Positions 36,664 to 45,927 of a stretch of 64,000 bases of DNA are shown here, in pieces; the stretch's first letter is position 1, and the number at the start of each line of letters is the position of its first letter. Made by a program: the position numbers and the translations under genes. The notes under the pieces were generated by a model that worked only from the letters and a program-made list of their open reading frames with translations, searched no databases and was not told where the DNA came from. The stretch comes from an uncultured Methylopila sp. (GTDB lineage: Bacteria; Pseudomonadota; Alphaproteobacteria; Rhizobiales; Methylopilaceae): assembly GCA_902168115.1 (NCBI GenBank), contig CABHPB010000067.1, forward strand, positions 1-64,000, given 5' to 3'.

Positions 36664-37317
36664 ATGCGCTCCGCCCACGCCGCCCTCTTCACCCGCGACC
36701 TCGCCCTCGCCCGCGGCGGCGGGGCCGGGCTCGGCGTGGTGTTCTTCCTGCTCGTGGTGACGCTCACCCCCTTCGCGGTCGGCCCTGACCTCGCTCTGCT
36801 GAGGCGCATCGGTCCCGCGATCCTGTGGCTCGGGGCGCTGCTCGCGACCCTGCTCGGCCTCGACCGGCTGCTGCAGGCCGACCACGAGGACGGCTCGCTC
36901 GACCTGATCGCGCTGGCGCCGGCCGGCCTCGAGACGATGGTCGCGACGAAGATCCTGGCGCACTGGGTCACCACCGGCCTGCCGCTGGTGATCGCCGCGC
37001 CGCTGTTCGGCGTGATGCTCGACCTCTCCCCGGACGCGCTCGGACGCGTCGCGCTCGCCCTCGCCCTGGGCACGCCCGCAATGGCGAGCCTCGGCGCGGT
37101 CGGCGCGGCGCTGACCGTTGGCCTCCGTCGCGGCGGCCTGCTCGTGCCGGTGCTGATCCTGCCGCTCGCGATCCCGGTGCTGATCTTCGGCGTCTCGGCC
37201 AGCGCAGAGGGCGCGGAGGCGGGCGGCGCCCTGACGGTCCTCGCCGGCCTCGCCCTCGGCTACGCCGTGCTCGGCCCGTTCTCGGCCGCCGCCGCGCTTC
37301 GGGCGCTGCGGGACTGA
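36664..37317 (+). CDS. ccmB: Cytochrome c biogenesis heme exporter permease CcmB
   Basis: This 217-residue protein has six membrane helices and the CcmB motif ILWLGALLATLLGLDRLLQADHEDGSLD. It forms with CcmA and CcmC the transporter unit that releases heme-loaded CcmE. The ATG at 36664 has no visible Shine-Dalgarno on the coding strand (the CCTCCT before it is the wrong sense), so its translation start is less certain. It is separated from ccmC by 188 bases. Confidence 0.93.
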   Translation: MRSAHAALFTRDLALARGGGAGLGVVFFLLVVTLTPFAVGPDLALLRRIGPAILWLGALLATLLGLDRLLQADHEDGSLDLIALAPAGLETMVATKILAHWVTTGLPLVIAAPLFGVMLDLSPDALGRVALALALGTPAMASLGAVGAALTVGLRRGGLLVPVLILPLAIPVLIFGVSASAEGAEAGGALTVLAGLALGYAVLGPFSAAAALRALRD

Positions 37318-37505
37318 CCGATCAAGCGATTGCGACGGATGACCGGTTTTCCTCGCGCGCGATCCGTTCTAGGGAACGCACAGATGCGCCATCCCGGCCG
37401 AAGCCGACGGCGAAGCGCCGGGAACGTCCTCAGGATTGGCGCATTGTTCCGGAAAACGATCCCGGATCGGCCCGATGGGCTGTCCGCGATGACGAGCCAA
37501 AGCAA

Positions 37506-38267
37506 ATGGGCCTGATCTCCGCCGTCTCTTCGCTCGCAAACCCCGCGCGGTTCGCGGCCTTCGCGACCAAGGCCCTGCCATGGCTCGCGGGCCTGTCGGC
37601 GGCGCTGCTCGCGGTCGGCCTCTACATGGCGCTGTTCGTCGCGCCGGCGGACTACCAGCAGGGCGAGACCGTGCGCATCATGTTCCTGCACGTGCCGTCG
37701 GCATGGCTTGGCATGATGGCCTACGTGATCATGGCCGTCGCCAGCATCGGCGTGCTGGTCTGGCGCCATCCTGTCGCCGACGTCTCGGCGAAGGCCGCCG
37801 CCCCGCTCGGCGCCGCCTTCACCTTCCTCGCGCTCGCGACCGGCTCGCTCTGGGGCAAGCCGATGTGGGGGACCTGGTGGGTCTGGGACGCGCGGCTGAC
37901 CAGCTTCCTCATCCTGTTCCTGATGTATCTGGGGCTGATGGCGTTGCGATCCGCGATGGAGGAGCCGTCGCGCGCCGCGAAGGCCTGCGCGATCCTGACC
38001 CTCGTCGGCTCGGTGAACATCCCGATCATCAAGTTTTCCGTCGACTGGTGGAACACGCTGCACCAGCCGGCCTCGGTGATCCGCGCCGGCAAGCCGACGA
38101 TGGATCCGTCGATCCTCACGCCGCTGCTGATCTGCGCGATCGCTTTCACCGTGCTGTTCGTGACGCTGCATCTCGCCGGGATGCGCACCGAGCTCGTCCG
38201 CCGGCGCCTCAGGACGCTGCGCATCACCACCGCCTCGGCGGCGCTCGCCCCGGAGCCTGCGGAATGA
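37506..38267 (+). CDS. ccmC: Heme-handling protein CcmC
   Basis: This 253-residue protein has six helices and the tryptophan-rich WWD domain GKPMWGTWWVWDARLTS; conserved His residues lie in MFLHVPSAWL and in WNTLHQPAS. CcmC presents heme to CcmE on the periplasmic face. I chose the ATG at 37506, giving MGLISAVSSLANP; the longer frame lies in ccmB shadow. Its stop overlaps the ccmD start (ATGA). Confidence 0.94.
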   Translation: MGLISAVSSLANPARFAAFATKALPWLAGLSAALLAVGLYMALFVAPADYQQGETVRIMFLHVPSAWLGMMAYVIMAVASIGVLVWRHPVADVSAKAAAPLGAAFTFLALATGSLWGKPMWGTWWVWDARLTSFLILFLMYLGLMALRSAMEEPSRAAKACAILTLVGSVNIPIIKFSVDWWNTLHQPASVIRAGKPTMDPSILTPLLICAIAFTVLFVTLHLAGMRTELVRRRLRTLRITTASAALAPEPAE

Positions 38268-38422
38268 CCGGACCTCACGCCGCCTTCATCCTCGCGGCCT
38301 ACGCCATCGGCGTCACGGTGATCGGCGGGCTGATCGTCTGGACCATCGCGGACTGGCGCGCCCAGTCGAAGGCGCTGGCCGCGCTCGAGGCGCGCTCCCC
38401 GCGCCGCGGACCGGGCCGTTGA
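38264..38422 (+). CDS. ccmD: Heme exporter accessory protein CcmD
   Basis: This 52-residue single-helix membrane protein (MTGPHAAFILAAYAIGVTVIGGLIVWTI) has the usual CcmD layout with a basic cytoplasmic tail. It aids release of holo-CcmE. Its ATG overlaps the ccmC stop by four bases (ATGA), and its TGA overlaps the TTG start of the next gene, so the three genes are translationally coupled. Confidence 0.85.
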   Translation: MTGPHAAFILAAYAIGVTVIGGLIVWTIADWRAQSKALAALEARSPRRGPGR

Positions 38423-39021
38423 GCGAGCAGGCGGCGGAACGGAGCGCGGCGGCGGCCGGCTGGCGGCGACGCCTGATCGTCGCGATCCCGGTCATCGCCT
38501 TCGCGGTGCTCGCGGCGCTGCTCTACGGGCGTCTGTTCAGCGGCAATCCCTCTACCCTGCCCTCGGCCCTGATCGGCCGACCCGCGCCGGGCATGATGCT
38601 GCCCGCGCTGGAGGGTCTTAAGCGTGACGGCGCCGAGGTGCCCGGCTTTTCCCGCGCGGAGCTCGCGGATGGCCAGGTCACTGTCTTGAACGTCTTCGGC
38701 TCCTGGTGCGGCCCCTGCCGAGAGGAGCATCCGGAGCTGATGGCGATCGCAGGTTCGGGCGTGCGGATGTACGGCCTGAACTACAAGGACAGCCCCGAAA
38801 ACGCCCGCCGGTTCCTGGGAGGCCTCGGCAATCCGTTCTCGCGCGTCGGCGTCGACCCCAACGGCCGCGCCGCGATCGAGTGGGGCGTTTATGGCGTGCC
38901 GGAGACCTTCGTCGTCGACGGCAAGGGCCGCATCGTTTTCAAGCAGGTCGGCCCGATCCTCGACGAAGCGGCGCGGACGAAGGTGCTGGCCGAGGTCGAG
39001 AAGGCCAAGGCGGCGAAGTAA
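38419..39021 (+). CDS. ccmG: Thiol:disulfide interchange protein CcmG/DsbE
   Basis: This 200-residue protein has one N-terminal membrane anchor (about 22-42) and a periplasmic thioredoxin domain with FGSWCGPCREEHP, and GVYGVPETFVVDG carrying the cis-Pro and the acidic groove typical of CcmG. It reduces the apocytochrome c CxxCH motif before heme attachment. The start codon is TTG at 38419, overlapping the ccmD stop (TTGA). Confidence 0.92.
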   Translation: MSEQAAERSAAAAGWRRRLIVAIPVIAFAVLAALLYGRLFSGNPSTLPSALIGRPAPGMMLPALEGLKRDGAEVPGFSRAELADGQVTVLNVFGSWCGPCREEHPELMAIAGSGVRMYGLNYKDSPENARRFLGGLGNPFSRVGVDPNGRAAIEWGVYGVPETFVVDGKGRIVFKQVGPILDEAARTKVLAEVEKAKAAK

Positions 39022-39159
39022 CAGCCTGCCTGTCCCGACCTTCAGGCGGGAACCGAACGCGCTCCCGTCGCGAAGACGAGCGCGCCCGATCGCCGAATGC
39101 GAAACTTGCCGCCCTCGTGGGTCTGGGTCCCGGCTCGGGGCCGGGACGACAGGCCGAGC

Positions 39160-40275
39160 CTACTCGTCCAGAATCTCGGTCTTCTCGATCGCAATGCCGA
39201 AGCCGGCGAGGCCGACGAACTGGCGCTCGTGTCCGGCCAGCAGCGAGATTTTCCGCGCGCCGAGATCGCGCAGGATCTGGGCCCCGACGCCGATCTCGCG
39301 CCAGCGGGCGCGGCGGGCGCGGGCCGACATGTGCTTCTCTTCCGAATGATCGGACGGCTCGGGCTCGGCGTCCGCGGCGTCGCGCAGCACGGCCGGGTCG
39401 CGGATCATCACGAACACGCCGCGCTTCGTCTCGCCGAACCGGGAGAGCGCGTTGTCAAGCCAGCCCTTGGAGGTCGCCGCCCCCCGCAGCAGGTCCGACA
39501 GCAGGTGCTCGCGATGGATGCGGCAGGGCGCCGCCGCCTCGCCGCCGATGTCGCCGACGGTGATGGCGAGGTGCTGGGTCTGCTCGAACGGAGTCTCGTA
39601 GATGGTGATCACGGCGTCGAGCCCGCCGATCCGGCGCTCGAACCGGTCGACTCGCCTCACGAAGGTCTCGCGGCGTGAGCGGAAGTCGATCAGGTCCTCG
39701 ATCGAGACGATCTTCAGGCCGTGCTCGCGCGCGAAGGCGACAAGCTCTGGCAGGCGCTTCACCGTGCCGTCGTCGTTCACGACCTCGGCGAGCACGCCGA
39801 CAGGCGGGAGGCCGGCGAGGGTCGCGAGATCGACGCCCGCCTCGGTGTGGCCCGAGCGGGTCAGCACGCCGCCCTCGCGGGCGATCAGCGGGAAGACATG
39901 GCCGGGACGCAGGAAATCGGTCGCGATGACGTTGTCCGAGGCGAGCGCCCGGACCGTGTTCGCGCGCTCCTCTCCGGAGATGCCGGTGGTGAGCCCGACC
40001 TTGTAGTCGACCGAGACCGTGAAGGCGGTGCGCATGGGGTCGCGGTTGTTGGCGACCATCGGGGCGAGGTTGAGCTCGTCGGCCCGGTCGGCCGTCATCG
40101 GCGCGCAAATGATGCCCGAGGTGTGACGGATCATGAAGGCGAGCGTCTCGGGCGTCGCCTTCGAGGCCGCCATGATGAGATCGCCCTCGTTCTCGCGGTC
40201 GGTGTCGTCCACGACGACCACAAGCTCGCCCGCCGCGATCGCCGCGATCGCCTGTTCGATTGTGTCGAGGGTCAT
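39160..40275 (-). CDS. ribB: 3,4-dihydroxy-2-butanone-4-phosphate synthase with degenerate GTP cyclohydrolase II domain
   Basis: Residues 1-205 form RibB, with DDTDRENEGDLIMAA and GHTEAGVDLATLAG at the active site; it makes the four-carbon precursor of riboflavin from ribulose 5-phosphate. Residues about 207-371 have a RibA-like fold, but the zinc-binding cysteines are gone: CRIHREHLLSDLLRG stands where RibA has a Cys-rich site (HSECLTGDVFGSLRCDC). The RibA half is therefore probably inactive as cyclohydrolase, and a separate ribA should exist elsewhere. No FMN riboswitch is seen upstream. Confidence 0.92.
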   Translation of the reverse strand: MTLDTIEQAIAAIAAGELVVVVDDTDRENEGDLIMAASKATPETLAFMIRHTSGIICAPMTADRADELNLAPMVANNRDPMRTAFTVSVDYKVGLTTGISGEERANTVRALASDNVIATDFLRPGHVFPLIAREGGVLTRSGHTEAGVDLATLAGLPPVGVLAEVVNDDGTVKRLPELVAFAREHGLKIVSIEDLIDFRSRRETFVRRVDRFERRIGGLDAVITIYETPFEQTQHLAITVGDIGGEAAAPCRIHREHLLSDLLRGAATSKGWLDNALSRFGETKRGVFVMIRDPAVLRDAADAEPEPSDHSEEKHMSARARRARWREIGVGAQILRDLGARKISLLAGHERQFVGLAGFGIAIEKTEILDE

Positions 40276-40379
40276 GCCAGTGAGCTCACGGGAAAATGGG
40301 ACGGAGCCGGACGGCCCGCAGCGCCGTCGAATGCACCCGCGGCCGACGGCCCGTCAAGGCGCCCGGCGCGGCCCGCCGC

Positions 40380-42770
40380 TCAGCCCGCCGCCGCCAGCGC
40401 CTCGCGCAGCGTCTCTCCGTCGAACGGCTTGGTGACGACCGCGACCCGGCCGCCCTCCTGCAGCGCGACAGGCGGCGCGAAATCGTCGCGACCGGTCGCG
40501 AACACCACCGGCAGCCCCGGCCGTTCCCGCCGGCACCATTCCGCGAGCGCGGCGCCGTCGACGTCCGGCAGGCCGAGGTCCGTCAGCAGCAGGTCGAAGT
40601 GGTCGCCGCGCTCGATGGCGGTTTTCGCTTGGGCGCCGCTGCGCGCTTCGGAGACCTTGTGCCCGAAGCTCCCGAGAAGCTCGGCGATGCTCATCGCGAT
40701 CAGGGGATCGTCCTCGACCAGCAGGATGTCGAGCGGCCGGTTGGCGGCGGCCGCTCCGGCCGGCTCGTCCAGCAGGCGGCGCAACTCCTTGGCCAGCTGG
40801 TCCTTCCGATAGGGCTTCTGGATGAGATGGACGTCGGCGTCGATCCGTCCCTGGTGGACGATGACGTTCTCGGCGTAGCCCGACATGAACAGCACCTTCA
40901 GTCCCGGCTGAAGCGTGCGGGCGAGACGCGCGAAGTCCGGCGGCGTCGGAGTCCCGGGCATGACGACGTCGGACAGCAGCAGGTCGTAGCTCTCGCCGCG
41001 CTCGATCAGGGCCGACGCCTCATGGGTCGAGCCGACCGCGTCGACCCGGTAGCCGAGCGAGGCGACGAGGTCCGTCACGGCCCGGCGCACCGCCTCGTCG
41101 TCCTCGAGCAGCAGCACCCGCTCGCCATGTCCGGGCGGCGCGTCGGCGTTGTCCTCGGCGCGCTCCGAGCCGGCCGCGAGCGCCGCGCTGCGCGGCAGGG
41201 TGAGGCGGACGGTCGTGCCCCTGCCCTCCTCGCTTTCGATCTCGATCGCGCCGTGGCTCTGCTCGATGAAGCCCTGCACCTGCGGCAGGCCGAGCCCGGT
41301 GCCCCGCCCTTCGGGCTTGGTCGAGTAGAACGGCTCGAACACGCGGGCGAGCACCGCCTTCGACATGCCGGATCCCGTGTCCGTCACGGCGATCTCGATC
41401 CGCTCGCGCGGCGCGGGCAGGTGGCGCACCGCGATCGTGAGACGGCCGCCCTCCGGCATGGCGTCGCGGCCGTTGATCGCGAGGTTGAGGACCGCATTCT
41501 CGAGTTGCGCGGGATCGACCAGCGCCGTCCAGCCGCCGTCGTCGCGCGTGATCTCGACCTGGATGGTCTCGCCGAGCGTGCGCTCGAACAGGTCCCACAT
41601 GGAGGCCACCAGCGCGCCGACGTCGGTCGGCTTCGGGGTCAGAGGCTGGCGGCGCGAGAAGGCGAGCAGCTGGCGCGTGAGCTTGGCGCCTCGGTCGGCG
41701 CCGGCCATGGCGTCGCGCAGCCGCCGCTCGATCGCGGGCGACATCGCGTTGCCGATCTCGGCGACCAGCAGCTCGAGATTGCCCTTCACGACCTGCAGCA
41801 GATTGTTGAAGTCGTGCGCGACGCCGCCCGTGAGCTGCCCGACCGCTTCCATCTTCTGCGATTGGCGGAGCTGCTGCTCTGCCTTGCGTCGTTCGGTGAG
41901 ATCGCGCGCCGAGCCGACCACGCGAACGGTGCGGCCGTCGGCCGAGGCGGCCGGCGCGAGCGCGATCTCGAAGACGCGCTCTTCGCCGTCGAGCTCGAAC
42001 GTCTCCTCATAGCGCACCGGCTCGCGGGCGGCCGCGCATTCCCCGATCTTGACGGTCAGCCGCTCAGCGGTCGCGGCCGGAAGGATCTGCGCGATCTGCA
42101 GGCCGCGCATCTGGGCGCGCGAGAAACCCAGCGCCTTCTCCATCACGCGGTTGACCGTGACGACCTTGATCGGGTCGCCCGGCGCGACCGTCACGAGGAA
42201 AACGCCGTCGGCGGTGTTGTCGATATAGGCGGTGTAGAGCGCGTCGTCGTCGCGTCGGCCCTCCGCTTCGCTCGCGACGCGCTTGTTGGCGTCGGCAAGG
42301 TCGACGGTGCGCTGCTCGACCAGCTTGGCGAGCTTGGCCCCCTCCGCGTCCGCCTCGTCGAAATCGCGCGCGAGGTCCTCGATGTCGGTCATCGAGCCCA
42401 CCCAGCGCTGTATGGCGCCGGTCGCGTCCCGGACGGGGCGCGCGCGGCAAAGGAAGCGCCGCCATGCTCCGTCCCGCATGCGGATGCGATGCTCGTTCTC
42501 GTAGCAGTCGCCTGTTGCGATGCTGTGGTTCCAGAGCCGGATCAGATCGGCGATGTCGTCGCCGTGAATGGCGTCGATCCAGGGACCGAGGGGCTCGCTG
42601 CCGGTGACCACGCGCCAGCGCTCGCTGACGAACTCGGTTTCGCCGTCCGGCCGGGCCGTCCACAGGATGACGGGCGACTGCTCGACCAGCGCGGCGAACA
42701 GCTCGCGCACGTCATCGCCTTCCCCGGAGGGGAGCGATCGGCCCGAGATGCGAGGTGACGCCACCGACAT
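40380..42770 (-). CDS. PAS-PAS hybrid histidine kinase with two receiver domains
   Basis: About 796 residues and no membrane helix. In order: PAS (about 25-140, LVEQSPVILWTARPDG), a coiled linker, a second PAS (about 180-295), HisKA with H in VAHDFNNLLQVVKGN, HATPase with N-box NLAINGRDAMPEGG and G1 DTGSGMS, then two receiver domains with phospho-acceptor Asp in LLSDVVMPG and LLTDLGLPD. It is a cytosolic sensor phosphorelay; no cognate output gene is adjacent. I chose the ATG at 42770; a GTG at 42842 is also open. Neither start has a good ribosome binding site. Confidence 0.9.
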   Translation of the reverse strand: MSVASPRISGRSLPSGEGDDVRELFAALVEQSPVILWTARPDGETEFVSERWRVVTGSEPLGPWIDAIHGDDIADLIRLWNHSIATGDCYENEHRIRMRDGAWRRFLCRARPVRDATGAIQRWVGSMTDIEDLARDFDEADAEGAKLAKLVEQRTVDLADANKRVASEAEGRRDDDALYTAYIDNTADGVFLVTVAPGDPIKVVTVNRVMEKALGFSRAQMRGLQIAQILPAATAERLTVKIGECAAAREPVRYEETFELDGEERVFEIALAPAASADGRTVRVVGSARDLTERRKAEQQLRQSQKMEAVGQLTGGVAHDFNNLLQVVKGNLELLVAEIGNAMSPAIERRLRDAMAGADRGAKLTRQLLAFSRRQPLTPKPTDVGALVASMWDLFERTLGETIQVEITRDDGGWTALVDPAQLENAVLNLAINGRDAMPEGGRLTIAVRHLPAPRERIEIAVTDTGSGMSKAVLARVFEPFYSTKPEGRGTGLGLPQVQGFIEQSHGAIEIESEEGRGTTVRLTLPRSAALAAGSERAEDNADAPPGHGERVLLLEDDEAVRRAVTDLVASLGYRVDAVGSTHEASALIERGESYDLLLSDVVMPGTPTPPDFARLARTLQPGLKVLFMSGYAENVIVHQGRIDADVHLIQKPYRKDQLAKELRRLLDEPAGAAAANRPLDILLVEDDPLIAMSIAELLGSFGHKVSEARSGAQAKTAIERGDHFDLLLTDLGLPDVDGAALAEWCRRERPGLPVVFATGRDDFAPPVALQEGGRVAVVTKPFDGETLREALAAAG

Positions 42771-42919
42771 CGGAAGAAGCCCGCAAGAAGCCGCGAGCTC
42801 TCCCGCCCGCTCCGCGCGGACAGGTCGCCCCGACCACCTCACGGTAGCACGAAAGAGGGCGGCGTTGGCGAGACCTGCTCTTGCTCTCCGATCAGAAGGA
42901 CGGAAGCGGGCCGAGAGGC

Positions 42920-45292
42920 TTAGCCGGCGTCCTCGCCGTCGCCGGCCGGCCCGTCGAGCGCCTCGACAGGGTCGGACTTGCGCTGCGCTTTCGGGCGAAC
43001 GGGACGGACGCCCTCCGTCACCGCGAGCAGCGGCGCATCGCCGTCGCCGGACACGCGCAACGGCGGCGCCTTACCCTGCTTGTCCTCGCCCATGTAGATC
43101 GTGACATGCGGGAACGGCATCTCGATCTCCCGCTCGTCGAAGATCTCCTTGACGATCTCGTTGTAGGCGCGCCCCACGACCCACTGCTTTCCGGGCTGCG
43201 TCTTGATGCGGCCGCGTACGGTGATCGCGCTGTCGCCGAACAGGGTGATGCCCTGCATCTCGAACGGCGCGACGATCGACGCCCCGTGATCGGTCTCCTT
43301 CAGCCGGTCAAAGGCGTCCTGCATGGCCTGCTTCACGTCCGGGATGGACTCGCGGTAGGCCACGCCGATTTCGGCCATGTGATAGCTGAAGACCTTGGTG
43401 GCGTTGGAGACGCTCTCGACGGATGAGAACGGGATCAGGTGGTAGATCCCGTTCACCGAGCGGACGCCGACCGAGCGGATCGTGAGGTTCTCGACCGTGC
43501 CCGTCACGCCGGCGACGGTGACGTTGTCCCCGGTGTTCATCGCGTTCTCGAGCTGGATGAACAGGCCGGTGATGATGTCTTTCACGAGGCTTTGCGCGCC
43601 GAAACCGACGGCGAGGCCGAGCACGCCGGCGCCGGCGAGCAACGGCGCGATGTTCACGCCGAGCTGCGCGAGCGCCATCATCGCGACGAGGACCACGAGG
43701 CCGATCGTGAAGGCGTTGCGGAACAGCGAGAGCAGGGTCTTCTCGCGCGCCGTCGGGATCGTTCCGAATTCGGGATTGAGGCGGTACTCGACCCAGGAGG
43801 ACATAGCGATGAACAGGACCAGCCCGATCACGACGATGAGCCCGGCCGTCATGACCGAGGCCGCGACGCGGGCGCCGACCTCGCTGCCGAGCCAGCCGAG
43901 GAAATCGAACAGCGCCCAGCTCTGCGCGACCGCGAGCAGCACGAACAGCAGCACGACGATGCGCACGACCTTCAGGATCGCCGGGATGAAGGCGTTCAGC
44001 CGTCGCTCCAGCAAGGGCAGGCGCTGGCGAACGTTCTCCGGCACGTGCAGACCACCGGAGATCAGCCGCGAGATCAGCGCGGTGACGACGGCGCCGAGCG
44101 CCATCGCGGCGAGGGTCTGTACCGTCGCGCGCGCCATGAACGGCAGCGCCTCCGTCGGATTGGCGAGCCAGACGACGAACAGCGCGACCAGCCACACGAT
44201 CGCCGCCCAGTGCCAGAAGCGCGCGAGGAAGGCGTAGAAGGTCGACAGCGCGTCGCTCTGTGCGGCCTCCGTCTTGTCGGCGAGCTTGGCGCGGACGCGC
44301 GCGCGGTTCTGTAGGACGATCGCGATCGACATCATCAGCGCCGCGAAGGCGATCACGATCCTGAGCGCCTGCGCGGCGCCCGGCGACACCGCGGCGGCGA
44401 CGATCGGCGCGACGAACAGGAAGGCGTAGCCGAGCGTCGAGACGATCCGGCTGAGCCAGAAATACCAGTAGGCCGCCGACTCGTCCTCGATCGGCAGCGC
44501 GCGGAGCGGCGGCTGGGCCGGCGAGAACAGCGCCCGCAGCGCGACTTTGGCGAGTTCGATCGCGAAGAAGGCGTTGAGGTACAGCGTCTGCTGGATGTTC
44601 ATGACGCCGCTCGTGCCGAACTGAAGCGCGAAGACGTAGCCGGCGCCCCAGGCGATCACGATCATCAGCGCGTCGACGATCACGCTCGCGACCACCAGCG
44701 CGATCCGGGCGCCGAGGCCGGCGTCGGCCGCGCGTCGGCCGATCCAGCGGTAGAAGGGGATGCCGAGCGCCCTCAGCCCGAGGAAGGCCGCGAAGGTGAC
44801 GCCGATCGTGGCGGCGACGGCGATAAGGCGCCCCCAGTCGAAGCCTTCGCCGCCGCCGGAGCCGGTGACGATGCTCGCGAGGTCGCCGGCGATGGTCGAG
44901 CTGGCCGCCGCGAAGGCCGCCGCGCGCTCGGCGGCGGCGCGGGTGTATTCCGCCGCGCGGCGGGCGAGCGTGGGCTCGGCTGTGCCTTCGGCGGACTTCG
45001 CAGCAGCGTTTGCGGAGGCCTCGTCGGGCGCCGCCGTCGGGCCGTCGCCGCCGGTCTTCGCCGTTTCGGCCGGCTTCGCGGGCGCGGGCGCTGGGGCGGC
45101 GGACTTCAGCCGCTCGATGAGAGCGGCGCGCGCCTCGTCGTCCTCGAGAATGCGGATCAGCGCGTCGACGTCCCGGGCCGGCGCCTCAACTGCTGGCGTC
45201 TGCGCCGCAGCCGGGGCTTCCTGCGCCCGAGGACCTGCAAGGGGGAGGAGCAGCGCGACGAGCGCGAGAGCGACGATATGGCGAAGCGGCAT
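42920..45292 (-). CDS. Large MscS-family mechanosensitive channel
   Basis: This protein of about 790 residues has a signal peptide (MPLRHIVALALVALLLPLAGPRAQ), an Ala/Pro-rich periplasmic segment (about 25-125), about ten membrane helices, and a C-terminal MscS domain. The pore helix and beta domain are recognisable: LLAGAGVLGLAVGFGAQSLV, then FIQLENAMNTGDNVTVAGVTGTVENLTIR and the VPFSSV-like IPFSSV. It should open under membrane tension during hypo-osmotic shock. AAAGG lies before the ATG at 45292. The opposite strand is also open over long stretches as a codon shadow. Confidence 0.92.
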   Translation of the reverse strand: MPLRHIVALALVALLLPLAGPRAQEAPAAAQTPAVEAPARDVDALIRILEDDEARAALIERLKSAAPAPAPAKPAETAKTGGDGPTAAPDEASANAAAKSAEGTAEPTLARRAAEYTRAAAERAAAFAAASSTIAGDLASIVTGSGGGEGFDWGRLIAVAATIGVTFAAFLGLRALGIPFYRWIGRRAADAGLGARIALVVASVIVDALMIVIAWGAGYVFALQFGTSGVMNIQQTLYLNAFFAIELAKVALRALFSPAQPPLRALPIEDESAAYWYFWLSRIVSTLGYAFLFVAPIVAAAVSPGAAQALRIVIAFAALMMSIAIVLQNRARVRAKLADKTEAAQSDALSTFYAFLARFWHWAAIVWLVALFVVWLANPTEALPFMARATVQTLAAMALGAVVTALISRLISGGLHVPENVRQRLPLLERRLNAFIPAILKVVRIVVLLFVLLAVAQSWALFDFLGWLGSEVGARVAASVMTAGLIVVIGLVLFIAMSSWVEYRLNPEFGTIPTAREKTLLSLFRNAFTIGLVVLVAMMALAQLGVNIAPLLAGAGVLGLAVGFGAQSLVKDIITGLFIQLENAMNTGDNVTVAGVTGTVENLTIRSVGVRSVNGIYHLIPFSSVESVSNATKVFSYHMAEIGVAYRESIPDVKQAMQDAFDRLKETDHGASIVAPFEMQGITLFGDSAITVRGRIKTQPGKQWVVGRAYNEIVKEIFDEREIEMPFPHVTIYMGEDKQGKAPPLRVSGDGDAPLLAVTEGVRPVRPKAQRKSDPVEALDGPAGDGEDAG

Positions 45293-45385
45293 CGGACCTT
45301 TATGGGCGCCGACGGCCGACGCTCCGTTGCAATTTGACGAAGCGCATCTAGGCCGGAAGCGGCCTTCGGCCACCCACTGCTCGGC

Positions 45386-45709
45386 TCAGCCTGCCTTTTC
45401 GAGGCGATCCATCGTCTTCTCCGCCCAGGTTCTGCCCGGCTCGCCGCCCCAAAGCAGCCAGGCGATGTAACCGGCAGATGGGTTCTTAGGGTCGCCGAAC
45501 TTCGGCGCATCCTTGTCGACGGCGTGACGAGCGAAATAGGCGCGCATCTTCTTGACGATCGCCGGCGTCAGTTCCTGCCGCTCGGACAGCTGTCTGGCCC
45601 GGTCAAGCCCGACCTGCGTCCCGCCACGGCCATGCTCCTCGCGCAGCTTGAGACCCTTGGCGGCCTGTTCGGCGACCGCCTTGGTCGGCTTCAGACTGAC
45701 CGTCGCCAT
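45386..45709 (-). CDS. Small hypothetical protein (107-108 aa), coupled to DUF2945
   Basis: The protein begins MATVSLKPTKAVAEQAAKGLKLREEHGRGGTQVG and ends with IAWLLWGGEPGRTWAEKTMDRLE. I recall similar sequences (KGLKLREKHGRGGT, RMxAYFARH, IAWLLWGG) as small uncharacterised proteins in alphaproteobacterial chromosomes and prophages. The start is ATG at 45709, overlapping the TGA of the DUF2945 gene, or GTG at 45712. The two genes form one translational unit. Confidence 0.72.
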   Translation of the reverse strand: MATVSLKPTKAVAEQAAKGLKLREEHGRGGTQVGLDRARQLSERQELTPAIVKKMRAYFARHAVDKDAPKFGDPKNPSAGYIAWLLWGGEPGRTWAEKTMDRLEKAG

Positions 45710-45927
45710 CACGCGCCCTCAAGTTCTGAATGCGACTTCAGCGCCCTGCCGCCGTCGCTCTGCTCGACGAGATAGGCCGGGTTCTTCTCGCTGGCGTTCC
45801 GGCTGATCCTCGAGCCCTTGATGGTGCGCTGGACGCGGCGCTTGAACACCTCCGCGACCTTGCCCTTCGCGGTGCCCTGTCCCCAGGACCAGCTGACGGA
45901 CGAGCCGATCGAATAGGCTTTCGACAT
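45709..45927 (-). CDS. DUF2945 (hypervirulence-associated TUDOR) domain protein
   Basis: This 72-residue cytosolic protein has a tudor-like small beta barrel: SIGSSVSWSWGQGTAKGKVAEVF, then TIKGSRISRNASEKNPAYLVEQSDGGRALKSHSELEGA, characteristic of DUF2945. No biochemical role is known; several such genes respond to stress. The ATG at 45927 has TTGGAG six bases before it. A weak stress-type promoter match (GGAAC-N17-GGTT on the minus strand, 45983-45958) lies 31-56 bases upstream. Confidence 0.85.
   Translation of the reverse strand: MSKAYSIGSSVSWSWGQGTAKGKVAEVFKRRVQRTIKGSRISRNASEKNPAYLVEQSDGGRALKSHSELEGA

Noticed and set aside
39121-39150. GTCCCGG/CCGGGAC hairpin between ccmG and ribB
   Set aside because: The stem is only seven pairs and no T-run follows on either strand; it may help end convergent transcripts but is too weak to list.
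40276-40379. Possible FMN riboswitch before ribB
   Set aside because: None of the conserved FMN-aptamer core segments can be found in the 104-base spacer.
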